From the NCBI GenBank assembly GCA_018064565.1, contig JAGHVA010000220.1, positions 1 through 6,678 on the forward strand: a stretch of 6,678 nt of DNA, in the 5' to 3' direction. Below are positions 1 through 6,355 of this stretch, one piece after another (position 1 is the stretch's first letter; each line of letters starts with the position of its first letter). The position numbers and the translations under genes were made by a program. Under the pieces are notes generated by a model that saw only the letters and a program-made list of their open reading frames with translations, did no database searches and was not told the origin of the DNA. Source of the stretch: Candidatus Colimorpha onthohippi. Its GTDB lineage: Bacteria; Bacteroidota; Bacteroidia; Bacteroidales; P3.

Positions 1-15
1 GTTTTATAGCAGAAA

Positions 16-46
16 CAAAGGTAACAATTTGGGCTGACTCCACAAA
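16..46 (-). promoter_or_regulatory. Candidate Bacteroidetes promoter reading off the left edge
   Basis: On the minus strand, TACCTTTG (23 to 16) fits the Bacteroidetes -7 box TAnnTTTG exactly. A TTTG (46 to 43) lies 19 bases upstream, as expected for the -33 box. The start would fall around base 8-10 and the transcript would leave the window to the left. The gene it would serve is not visible, so this rests on the two boxes and their spacing only. The -33 box lies in the loop of the hairpin at 30-60. Confidence 0.5.
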
Positions 47-76
47 ATGGAATCAGCCCATTCTTGTTTTTTTGTG
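30..76 (+). terminator. Rho-independent terminator, plus-strand orientation
   Basis: An 8-base stem, TGGGCTGA (30-37) with TCAGCCCA (53-60), is extended by TCCA/TGGA (39-42 with 48-51) after one mismatch, leaving the loop CAAAA. On the plus strand it is followed by a T-rich run (61-73, including seven consecutive T). This would stop a plus-strand transcript arriving from the left. Read on the minus strand the hairpin also follows the stop of the lipocalin-like gene, but the T-run there is poor (AATTGTT), so it is at best weakly bidirectional. It suggests a convergent gene just outside the window. Confidence 0.65.
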
Positions 77-78
77 AT

Positions 79-504
79 TCAATGTTTAGCGGACAGTAAT
101 ATTTCATAATAGATTTTCTTGCCTGAGGTACGTCCGTCGTCAAATACGAGTCGTTTGTTTTTTGTGTCGAGCGGGATGACATCTGACGAACCATTGTGAC
201 GGTTGTAAACGATTCTACCATTCTCGATAGTGTAGGATCCTTTATAAACTAGTTCGTAGCCCTCGCCAGAGTTACTCATCATGGTGATGGTGGTCTGGGT
301 AATAGTTACTTTTGCCTTGATTGTGTAGTGCTGTCCCATATAAGTGAAATGATCAGTCGCTGTCCAAGTGCCAATAATCCAGTTTGGCGTAGCAGCGATA
401 GACGTGGCACTTTCGTTTACGTTCGCATATTTGTCTTTCGTCTCAGCGTGTAACGACATTGTAATTGCGGCAATTAGCAATAATAGGGTAATCTTCTGTT
501 TCAT
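79..504 (-). CDS. Small exported lipocalin-like protein
   Basis: This 141-residue protein has a clear signal peptide: Lys residues at 2 and 4, a hydrophobic core at about 5-17, and likely cleavage after the LHA at 18-20, giving a periplasmic or secreted mature protein of about 121 residues. From residue 41 a motif NWIIGTW opens a run of short alternating beta-strands (about 60-136), as in small lipocalin-like proteins of Bacteroidetes, where GxW near the start is the hallmark. The fold is inferred from this pattern; no ligand or function can be named. There is no lipobox cysteine and no cysteine at all. It follows the Sel1-type lipoprotein gene by 50 bases with no terminator between, so the two are probably co-transcribed. 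Seven bases before the ATG lies a run of 15 A (in the mRNA), an unusual leader that may affect translation. Confidence 0.75.
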   Translation of the reverse strand: MKQKITLLLLIAAITMSLHAETKDKYANVNESATSIAATPNWIIGTWTATDHFTYMGQHYTIKAKVTITQTTITMMSNSGEGYELVYKGSYTIENGRIVYNRHNGSSDVIPLDTKNKRLVFDDGRTSGKKIYYEILLSAKH

Positions 505-511
505 GAGCGTA

Positions 512-526
512 TTTTTTTTTTTTTTT
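512..526. repeat. 15-base homopolymer (A15 in the leader RNA)
   Basis: An uninterrupted run of 15 T on the plus strand reads as A15 in the minus-strand transcript. It ends seven bases before the ATG of the lipocalin-like gene, in the zone where the ribosome binds. Bacteroidetes mRNAs favour A-rich sequence there. A tract this long is also prone to slippage, so its length may vary between cells or strains. Confidence 0.85.
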
Positions 527-554
527 GATTATGGTTTAGTTAAATGATATTCAA

Positions 555-743
555 TTAATAGCATTCAGCCAATTCGTATTGAGCGTCAACGTGACCGCTT
601 TCTGCGGCTTTTTTATACCATTTAGCTGACTCCTCGTAAGACTGTGCATCTTTCCCTTTTTGGTATTGATCATCTGGGCTCAAGCAGGATGCCGCAATCA
701 GTGATAGGGTGGCTCCGAAAAAAAGAGTAAGTGTTTTCTTCAT
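555..743 (-). CDS. Small lipoprotein with a single Sel1-type repeat
   Basis: The ATG at 743 is chosen, giving 62 residues. The longer in-frame ATG at 791 lies at or before the expected transcription start of the promoter at 789-796, and it would place a charged stretch before the signal peptide. From 743 the protein begins MKKTLTLFF, has a hydrophobic core to about residue 18 and an AASC lipobox with the lipidated Cys at 20. The mature part starts LSPDDQ; its two acidic residues weakly recall surface-export signals of Bacteroidetes lipoproteins. Residues about 32-62 match one Sel1/TPR-like helix pair (YEESAKWYKKAAESGHVDAQYELAECY). The protein stops exactly where a Sel1 unit would continue with GxGV, so it is either a minimal one-repeat protein or a truncated copy. 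Sel1 repeats mediate protein-protein contacts; the partner is unknown. The lipocalin-like gene follows after 50 bases. Confidence 0.7.
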   Translation of the reverse strand: MKKTLTLFFGATLSLIAASCLSPDDQYQKGKDAQSYEESAKWYKKAAESGHVDAQYELAECY

Positions 744-788
744 AGATTGATTTGTTTGACTTTTTGATTCTTCTACCTTTTTCGGCTG

Positions 789-796
789 CAAAAGTA
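789..796 (-). promoter_or_regulatory. Bacteroidetes -7 promoter box for the lipoprotein gene
   Basis: On the minus strand TACTTTTG (796 to 789) matches TAnnTTTG exactly. The start would fall around 782-783, giving a leader of about 40 bases before the ATG at 743. At the usual distance of 19-21 bases upstream (816-821) there is no TTTG. The phased repeat array begins right there instead, which suggests a promoter that depends on an activator. Confidence 0.6.
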
Positions 797-820
797 CACC
801 CTATTTTGCGTTCGGTGGTG

Positions 821-860
821 TTCCATTTCATCCCATTATGTACCATTGCGTACCATTTTA
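821..860. repeat. Four tandem 10-base units, consensus TNCCATTNNN
   Basis: The four plus-strand units start at 821, 831, 841 and 851, each beginning T-N-CCATT (N = T, C, A, A), with three variable bases before the next. On the minus strand this reads AATGGnA at an exact 10-base period. The block 861-870 (TACTAATGGG) is a degenerate fifth copy and also forms an inverted CCATT/AATGG pair with the last unit. The array lies 24 bases upstream of the -7 box, so the same face of the helix is presented repeatedly at about one turn. This looks like a multi-site operator or activator array; the protein that binds is unknown. Confidence 0.8.
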
Positions 861-916
861 TACTAATGGGCGATGGAGGGTGCTTGTCGGTGCTTTTTCT
901 GGCCGTTTTGCACAGT

Positions 917-1025
917 GTTTTCGCGGTTCGCATGGTTGTGGTTACAAACCGTTTTGCGGTTCGTCGCCTCAGCATGTTTCGTGGCTCGTTGCTCCAGGCG
1001 GTTTGCGGCTACGCATGATCCTGCC
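917..1025. repeat. Cluster of degenerate GTTTTGCGGTTCG-type units
   Basis: Three units begin at 951, 976 and 1001, exactly 25 bases apart. The first two agree at 16 of 25 positions, and most differences are C/T exchanges; the third aligns over its first half with a one-base gap. A further copy of the core (GTTTTCGCGGTTCGCATG) starts at 917 and a partial one at 905. The unit at 951 lies in a small AACCG/CGGTT hairpin (947-961). No coding function is apparent. It may be a decayed intergenic repeat linked to the neighbouring phased array. Confidence 0.45.
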
Positions 1026-1100
1026 TACACATCGCTTTCGGGAAACGTGTGGTCGAGCTCCTAAAGAAAAATTGGGATAAAAAAAGTGGAGCCGAACCTT

Positions 1101-1163
1101 GTTGCTCTTGTTCTATCCAATCGTTGGGCTTCGACTCCCCTTCAGCAATAAAACAAGAGCGGC
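1101..1163. repeat. Inverted repeat with 12-base arms
   Basis: GTTGCTCTTGTT (1101-1112) pairs with AACAAGAGCGGC (1152-1163): nine perfect Watson-Crick pairs, two G-T pairs and a closing G-C. The 39 bases between can fold a CCAA/TTGG hairpin (1117-1127) and contain a GGG..CCC pair. This could be a structured RNA or a remnant repeat. No promoter is visible for it on either strand. Confidence 0.35.
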
Positions 1164-1443
1164 TGCGGACCCACTTAGGATTATTGCATTTGAATACAAT
1201 ACATCCAATGGGGCATCCTCCTCTTATTATTCCCTTGCTGTAGTAAATTGTCGAAGTTTACGATTGGAAGGAACAATACAGAAAATGCACTTTTCTATGC
1301 GCTATCTAACTCTCGATACGCACTTGCAAAAATACATGTTTTTTGTAAATGATATGAAAAAAAAGAATGCCGTTGTTGTGTGATGTTGAGCAACGCTTTG
1401 GGTATGAGTGAAGTATTTTATCTGAAAAAGGTCTTGAAACAAC

Positions 1444-1476
1444 AAAGTCCAAGTAACTTTAAGATACTTGGACTTT
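1444..1476 (-). terminator. Terminator of the hutU transcript
   Basis: A perfect 12-base stem, AAAGTCCAAGTA (1444-1455) with TACTTGGACTTT (1465-1476), encloses a 9-base loop. On the minus strand it starts 27 bases after the hutU stop and is followed by TTTGTTGTTT, a reasonable U-rich tail. On the plus strand the tail is short (TTTATT), so termination is mainly for the minus-strand operon. Confidence 0.85.
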
Positions 1477-1502
1477 ATTGTGTAATAATGTTGTTGCAAC
1501 GG

Positions 1503-3515
1503 TTACAACTTGTCTATGATGCTATCGTCAACGATATTAGGTATTGTAACCTTGAGGTTCGGATTCTGATTCATAGCACGTTTGATGGCGAACATGGCGC
1601 CATCGTTGCGTGCCCAACTGCGGCGGCTGATGCCGTTGTTTACGTCCCAATAGAGCATGCACTTGAGCCGTCGGTCGCAGTCGTCTGAACCGTCCAGTAC
1701 CATGCCGAATCCGCCATTGGTAACTTCGCCCCAGCCTACACCGCCACCATTGTGGATGGATACCCAAGTGGCTCCGCGGAACGAATCGCCTATAACATTC
1801 TGTACAGCCATATCGGCGCATCGGTTGCTTCCATCGTAGATATTGCTTGTCTCGCGGAATGGAGAGTCGGTCCCACTTACATCGTGGTGGTCTCTGCCCA
1901 ATACTATCGGTGCGCTGATTCCACCCGTTGCAATGGCTTTGTTAAACGCTTCTGCTATGCGTGTGCGTCCTTCGCAGTCGGCATAAAGGATGCGTGCTTG
2001 TGACCCAACAACCAGATGGTTCTCGCCAGCTCCCTTTATCCATTGGATATTATCGCGCATCTGCTGTTGTATCTCTTGTGGTGAGTGTTCGGCTATCTCG
2101 TTAAGTACGCTCATGGCTATCTCATCGCTCTTGGCAAGATCTTCTGGTTTCCCACTGGTGCAAACCCATCGGAATGGACCAAAGCCATAGTCAAAGCACA
2201 TTGGTCCCATGATGTCTTGTACGTACGAGGGGTAACGGAATGCTGTGTGGTCGGCATTCCAGATGTCGGCACCAGCGCGGCTGCTTTCCAGCAGAAAGGC
2301 ATTGCCGTAGTCAAAGAAATACATCCCTGTAGCAGTCAGTTGGTTGATGGCTGCCACATGACGGCGCAAACTCTCCTGTACCTTTTCTTTGAAACATTCG
2401 GGGTTGTCTGCCATCATCCGCTTGCTTTCCTCGAAGGTTACACCAACGGGATAATAACCGCCTGCCCATGGGTTGTGGAGCGATGTCTGGTCGCTACCTA
2501 AATCTACATGGATACCGTTTGAGGCACAATATTCCCATAAGTCCACCACGTTGCCCTGATAGGCAAAACTACGCGACTGATGTTTTTGGCGGCATGCTTG
2601 CACTTGGGCAAAGAGTGTGTCAAGGGTGGCGTGAACTTCATCTACCCATCCTTGCTCAAAGCGTTTCTGTGTGGCAGCAGGGTTGATTTCAGCGGTAATG
2701 GACACTACACCTGCTATATTTCCAGCTTTGGGCTGTGCTCCGCTCATGCCGCCCAGTCCTGCGGTGATAAACAGCAGCGACCCACGTTGTTCTGCTGTGG
2801 TGGCACCAATCTTGCGTGCAGCGTTCAGTACGGTAATGGTGGTGCCATGCACAATGCCTTGTGGTCCGATATACATATAACTGCCTGCAGTCATCTGTCC
2901 ATATTGGGTTACGCCCAATGCGTTGTATCGTTCCCAGTCGTCGGGTTTGCTATAGTTAGGTATCATCATGCCGTTGGTTACCACCACGCGCGGAGCCTCT
3001 TTGTGCGATGGGAACAGCCCCATGGGATGACCGCTATACATGGCGAGGGTTTGCTCTTCGGTCATCTCGCTGAGGTATTTCGTGGTGAGACGGTATTGTG
3101 CCCAATTTTGAAACACAGCTCCGTTGCCGCCATAGGTAATTAGTTCGTGAGGGTGCTGTGCCACGGCAGGGTCAAGATTGTTTTGAATCATAAGCATGAT
3201 GGCTGCAGCCTGTCGGCAACGTGCGGGATATTGGTCTATCGGCCTGGCATACATAGGGTAGGTAGGGCGCAGGCGGTACATATATATCCTACCGTAGCGT
3301 TCCAACTCGTTGGCAAATTCGGGCGCTAACATCTCATGGTCCTTAGGATCAAAATAGCGTAGCGCATTGCGGATAGCTAAACGTTTCTCCTCGGCAGTTA
3401 AAATCTCTTTGCGTTTTGGCGCATGGTTTACAGTGGTATCGTACGGTTGTGGCTCCGGTAAGATGGTAGGGATACCTTGGCGCAGTTCGTTCTGAAATTC
3501 TTGTAACGTCATCAT
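1503..3515 (-). CDS. hutU: Urocanate hydratase (urocanase), long form
   Basis: Cytosolic enzyme that adds water to urocanate to give 4-imidazolone-5-propionate, the second step of histidine breakdown, using tightly bound NAD+. At 670 residues it is the long form found in Bacteroidetes and animals, about 110 longer than the roughly 557-residue Pseudomonas type. Family blocks are all present: TYGGNGAVFQNW (127-138), YSGHPMGLFPS (160-170), the glycine-rich NAD-site block TAGLGGMSGAQP (251-262), SDQTSLHNPWAGGYYPVG (341-358), FDYGFGPFRWVCTSG (441-455, with Cys440 and Cys452 as candidates for the catalytic cysteine), the GSQARI block (504-509) matching the PROSITE urocanase signature region, GRDHHD (540-545) and the HNGGGVGWG stretch (588-596). 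There is no signal peptide. The start is ATG ATG; either Met is possible. It lies 32 bases after the protease gene and is closed by the hairpin at 1444-1476. hutH, hutI and ftcD, its usual partners, are absent from the window. Confidence 0.96.
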   Translation of the reverse strand: MMTLQEFQNELRQGIPTILPEPQPYDTTVNHAPKRKEILTAEEKRLAIRNALRYFDPKDHEMLAPEFANELERYGRIYMYRLRPTYPMYARPIDQYPARCRQAAAIMLMIQNNLDPAVAQHPHELITYGGNGAVFQNWAQYRLTTKYLSEMTEEQTLAMYSGHPMGLFPSHKEAPRVVVTNGMMIPNYSKPDDWERYNALGVTQYGQMTAGSYMYIGPQGIVHGTTITVLNAARKIGATTAEQRGSLLFITAGLGGMSGAQPKAGNIAGVVSITAEINPAATQKRFEQGWVDEVHATLDTLFAQVQACRQKHQSRSFAYQGNVVDLWEYCASNGIHVDLGSDQTSLHNPWAGGYYPVGVTFEESKRMMADNPECFKEKVQESLRRHVAAINQLTATGMYFFDYGNAFLLESSRAGADIWNADHTAFRYPSYVQDIMGPMCFDYGFGPFRWVCTSGKPEDLAKSDEIAMSVLNEIAEHSPQEIQQQMRDNIQWIKGAGENHLVVGSQARILYADCEGRTRIAEAFNKAIATGGISAPIVLGRDHHDVSGTDSPFRETSNIYDGSNRCADMAVQNVIGDSFRGATWVSIHNGGGVGWGEVTNGGFGMVLDGSDDCDRRLKCMLYWDVNNGISRRSWARNDGAMFAIKRAMNQNPNLKVTIPNIVDDSIIDKL

Positions 3516-3547
3516 TGTGTTGTTTTATGATTAGTATTTTTTCAATA

Positions 3548-5578
3548 TTATATTGCTACTTGTAATCCTAACTCCATTCGTGGCAGTATGTGTTCTGATG
3601 CTTCCGTGGCGGTAGGCATGTTGGTGAGTCGGTAACGGGCAAACACTGCTACGGCATCATACCCTATGCGTAGCGCTATCCCCCAATTCCACGCAAAGGC
3701 ATGGCCTATTTTGGGTTGGCTGTAAATCCGTTTACAGGTGGTGTATATTTCGGTTGCCGACGTGGTGATGTGGTATCGAAAGTGGTCCCAGCTGCCATAG
3801 ATCCCCAGGTCGCAGTAGATGCCACGATGGGTTAACATCCCTCCTGCAACCAACCGTATGCGTTGAAAAAATTCTAAAGCCAGTTCTCCTTGGTATAAGT
3901 ATTTATGGACAATATTCTCATCGGTGATGCCCAAGGCTATGTCAAAAGGGTAAAGATGGTGGCTGAGCAACTGGTAGTTACTCATGCCATAGTCGATGCC
4001 TATGCCAAGACAATATGTTTTACAAAGTGCTCTCATCAGGCGGATACCTATACGGTTGTCGGGAGAGTAACCTTTTAATGAGGCTTCATCGGTGCTGCTG
4101 TTAACCATTGACCCTGTTTGCCAAAACAGGTCGGTGCGGAATATCCCGCAGTTGTCGTGCTTGGCAGTCTGTCTTAGTTGTGCTATATAGTCATCGTCGA
4201 TAGGTGTATAGGTCGATGCAACTGAATGTGTAACGGTGTCGCCTGTAAAATAGTATGCTTGCGGAACGCCGTAGCCTATAGCACAATCATGCTGAGGGTA
4301 TCGGTCGGCGCTTTGCTCTATGGCACTGAGCAGTTGTACTCCCGTCAGGTCGGGTCTGATTTGTTTGACGCAGGCTGCAAATCCTGCTACGAGTGGGCAT
4401 GCAAACGAGGTGCCATAATAGTAGTTGATAGATTCGTCGCTCTGCGCATCAGCGCATAAGGCATAGCCGTAGGCACTTACGTTAGGTTTAGGATGTTGAC
4501 CAGTGGTTAGGCCATAGCTGCTGAAGTTGATGTGTTGATAGTATTGCAAGTTCGCTTCTATCCCTGCAACACATAGTGCGCTATCTGCATCGCTGGGCGT
4601 AACGATGGTGCGCCAGCTGGCATCATCGCCCTCATTGCCTGCTGAACAGCAGACCAAGATGCCTTTGCCTGCGGCCTGATTGGCGGCATGCGCTACAAGC
4701 GATGTTCCATTCATGTCGTCGGGATGATAGCGGTCTTTGCCATAGCCCAACGAGCTGCTGATAATATCGGCGCCATACTTGTCTGCCCACTCTGTGCCCA
4801 GTTGCCACCATACCTCTTCCTGCGCTGGTTCGAGGGCTACCTCTGTGCGAGCCAATAAAAATTCGGAGTTGGTGGCCAATCCCATCATTTTGCCATTAGG
4901 GGCAATACCAGTTATGCAGCTCAACACCGATGTGCCGTGGCTGTCCCAACCATACACATCGGCTTTGTGGCATGGGAAGTTCCATGTGGCTATAATGCGA
5001 TTTTTGTCGCGTAGGTGTTGGAATGCGTGGTGCGTGTTCACGCGCGGAAATCCACCATCAAGTACTGCGATTCGCACTCCAGTGCCATCAATATGTTTGG
5101 ATGAGAATAACTCGCCGTGCATGCGGATTAGTTGGTTGGATAATCTGTCGTCGAGACTATCGGTGTCGCTGGTATGTTGAGGGGAGTGTTGCCGTAAGGC
5201 TATCCGCATTGGAACGTTTGTAATAGGGACAACCTCTTTGACGCATGAGAGTTCGTTTAGTTGTTCTATTTGTTGATTGTTGGCATGTAGTGCAATCGCA
5301 TTCAGCCAGCGTGAACAGCCTAAGGTGTCGGGAGCTATCTGTGTGGTTTGTTGAATATAGTCTGTGCGCAATGGGAGGTTGGATGTGTCATATAAATCTG
5401 CTCCGCATTGTTGGTAGCGAGTTATGGCTTTGGAGTCAAAGTATTGGAAGGGGTCGAACGTTACACCTTTTTTGTCGGTCAGCAGTACCCAATAGAGTGG
5501 CGCAGTCTGCGCATGAAGGGGCATACAGGCTGCTCCAACAACAATACAGACAAACAGATATATCAAGATGCGGTACAT
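3548..5578 (-). CDS. Exported subtilisin-family (S8) serine protease with C-terminal beta-barrel-like domain
   Basis: This 676-residue protein starts with a signal peptide (hydrophobic 4-18, likely cleavage after the LHA at 21-23; Cys18 makes a poor lipobox). Residues about 28-120 resemble the propeptide of Bacteroidetes subtilases (YWVLLTDKKG, SRWLNAIAL). The S8 catalytic domain, about 160-445, has a complete triad: Asp174 in VLDGG, His214 in DSHGTS, Ser391 in GTSFACP, plus oxyanion Asn315 in SAGNEG. Activity is therefore expected. After about 470 the sequence changes to alternating amphipathic strands (NRIGIRL, YCLGIGIDYG, GIYCDLGIYGSW, WGIALRIGYDAVAVFARYRL, and finally RMELGLQVAI). This resembles small outer-membrane barrels of Bacteroidetes rather than the T9SS sorting domain usual on exported subtilases of this phylum. 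I infer a protease anchored by its own barrel; substrate unknown. The precursor has 17 cysteines beyond the signal peptide. It begins 12 bases after recO and precedes hutU by 32, so it sits inside an operon. Confidence 0.9.
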   Translation of the reverse strand: MYRILIYLFVCIVVGAACMPLHAQTAPLYWVLLTDKKGVTFDPFQYFDSKAITRYQQCGADLYDTSNLPLRTDYIQQTTQIAPDTLGCSRWLNAIALHANNQQIEQLNELSCVKEVVPITNVPMRIALRQHSPQHTSDTDSLDDRLSNQLIRMHGELFSSKHIDGTGVRIAVLDGGFPRVNTHHAFQHLRDKNRIIATWNFPCHKADVYGWDSHGTSVLSCITGIAPNGKMMGLATNSEFLLARTEVALEPAQEEVWWQLGTEWADKYGADIISSSLGYGKDRYHPDDMNGTSLVAHAANQAAGKGILVCCSAGNEGDDASWRTIVTPSDADSALCVAGIEANLQYYQHINFSSYGLTTGQHPKPNVSAYGYALCADAQSDESINYYYGTSFACPLVAGFAACVKQIRPDLTGVQLLSAIEQSADRYPQHDCAIGYGVPQAYYFTGDTVTHSVASTYTPIDDDYIAQLRQTAKHDNCGIFRTDLFWQTGSMVNSSTDEASLKGYSPDNRIGIRLMRALCKTYCLGIGIDYGMSNYQLLSHHLYPFDIALGITDENIVHKYLYQGELALEFFQRIRLVAGGMLTHRGIYCDLGIYGSWDHFRYHITTSATEIYTTCKRIYSQPKIGHAFAWNWGIALRIGYDAVAVFARYRLTNMPTATEASEHILPRMELGLQVAI

Positions 5579-5590
5579 TCGTCAGGGCAG

Positions 5591-6334
5591 TTATCGTAAT
5601 ACGGCATGAAGGACTTCATGAGATTTGAAGCTGCCAAAACTTGCTATATGGTGGTGCAGATATGAGATAAGATAATCCAATATAGCTTTACGTTCGTCAG
5701 CCGATGTAACAGGGGGCTGGTGTCCGCATAGTGCGGTATCAATGTAATGGTGTAGTAATAATGATAGCCTTTGCGACATTAGAGTAGCAGGTGTGCTATA
5801 AGATTCAAATCTCCCTTCGGTGATATTGAAATAGGGCTCAGTCTGACTGTAATTGTTCAATGGCAATATACCCAAGTGGTTGGCTAATCCAATAAGAAAT
5901 ACGATAGGATGGTGTGCCAGCGACTGGGTGCGGTGGTTGATCTCGTCTAATGTCTGCGACACAAAGTCAAATAGAGCAGGCGAGGGCTCCTCGTCGCGTA
6001 ACCCTTTATACAGCGCCTCACATACAAAAAAACGTATAGCTTTTCGGATTTCGTCTAATTCAGTGTGTGTTGTTGAACTTGGTGGATTTAGATTGTTGTC
6101 CGCAGGAGTCATCTCTTTGATGTGATTGATGTTGGCATGTGGACTTTCGTACACTACCATATCGAGGTGGGATAGTGGCTGAAGCAGGTTCTGCTTAAGC
6201 CGTCCGTTGGTGGTTCTAACCCCTTTTACGATATAAGGCTTAACGCCTAATTGCCGAGTGAATACGCGGGCTATCACTGATGTTTCACCGTAGGGTGTGG
6301 TGTGTAGGACGAAACCTGGTGTAGAGCAAAGCAT
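5591..6334 (-). CDS. recO: DNA repair protein RecO
   Basis: RecO works with RecR (and RecF) to load RecA onto SSB-coated single-stranded DNA in recombinational gap repair in the cytosol. The 247 residues are close to the usual length (E. coli 242). The N-terminal OB-fold spans about 1-75 and shows the family pattern: GFVLHTTPYGETSVIARVFT (7-26), then a Gly/Lys-rich turn VKGVR (36-40) and LLQPLSHLDMVVY (50-62). A helical domain follows with FFVCEALYKGLRDEEP (102-117), and the ending HHIASFGSFKSHEVLHAVL (228-246) is typical of Bacteroidetes RecO. The four-cysteine zinc site of some RecO proteins is missing; only Cys3, Cys105 and Cys203 are present. The ATG at 6334 lies 21 bases after the PorZ-like stop, and the protease starts 12 bases after the recO stop, which indicates co-transcription. 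Confidence 0.9.
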   Translation of the reverse strand: MLCSTPGFVLHTTPYGETSVIARVFTRQLGVKPYIVKGVRTTNGRLKQNLLQPLSHLDMVVYESPHANINHIKEMTPADNNLNPPSSTTHTELDEIRKAIRFFVCEALYKGLRDEEPSPALFDFVSQTLDEINHRTQSLAHHPIVFLIGLANHLGILPLNNYSQTEPYFNITEGRFESYSTPATLMSQRLSLLLHHYIDTALCGHQPPVTSADERKAILDYLISYLHHHIASFGSFKSHEVLHAVLR

Positions 6335-6355
6335 TGGCTGCGAGGATTAGTTGAG

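Larger units (their letters stand above)
797..1443. other. Gene-free intergenic region with several repeats
   Basis: About 650 bases between the lipoprotein promoter and the hutU terminator hold no convincing gene. The open frames on both strands are short, lack signal peptides or recognisable domains, and run through the repeats. What can be seen: the 10-base direct repeat array at 821-860, a GC-richer block of degenerate 25-base units at about 917-1025, an inverted repeat with arms 1101-1112 and 1152-1163, and an imperfect palindrome at 1183-1200. The stretch from about 1200 to 1440 is AT-rich and shows nothing I can name. Confidence 0.7.

Noticed and set aside
670..975. Minus-strand open frame of 101 codons across the lipoprotein start and promoter
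   Set aside because: It overlaps the signal-peptide region of the lipoprotein in another frame, and its sequence is just the translated 10-base array and 25-base units. It has no recognisable domain.
1121..1145. T-arm-like string (TTCGACTCC) suggesting a tRNA
   Set aside because: The position before TTCGACT is C instead of G, the T-stem does not pair, and no acceptor, D or anticodon arm can be built around it.
1327..1334. Minus-strand TATTTTTG resembling a -7 box
   Set aside because: There is no -33 TTTG at the right distance and no gene downstream; expected by chance in AT-rich sequence.
1099..1383. Plus-strand open frame of 94 codons in the intergenic region
   Set aside because: Composition is not protein-like, no promoter or family pattern is seen, and it runs through the inverted repeat at 1101-1163.
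1302..1499. Minus-strand open frame of 65 codons downstream of hutU
   Set aside because: It contains the whole hutU terminator hairpin and has no coding character.
2085..3143. Long plus-strand open frames (138 and 187 codons) opposite hutU
   Set aside because: They are antisense shadows of a strongly conserved urocanase reading frame and show no domain of their own.
3543..3555. AT-rich palindrome CAATAT-T-ATATTG over the protease stop codon
   Set aside because: The one-base centre cannot form an RNA hairpin, no T-run follows on the minus strand, and such short AT palindromes are common by chance. A regulator site before hutU is possible but unsupported.
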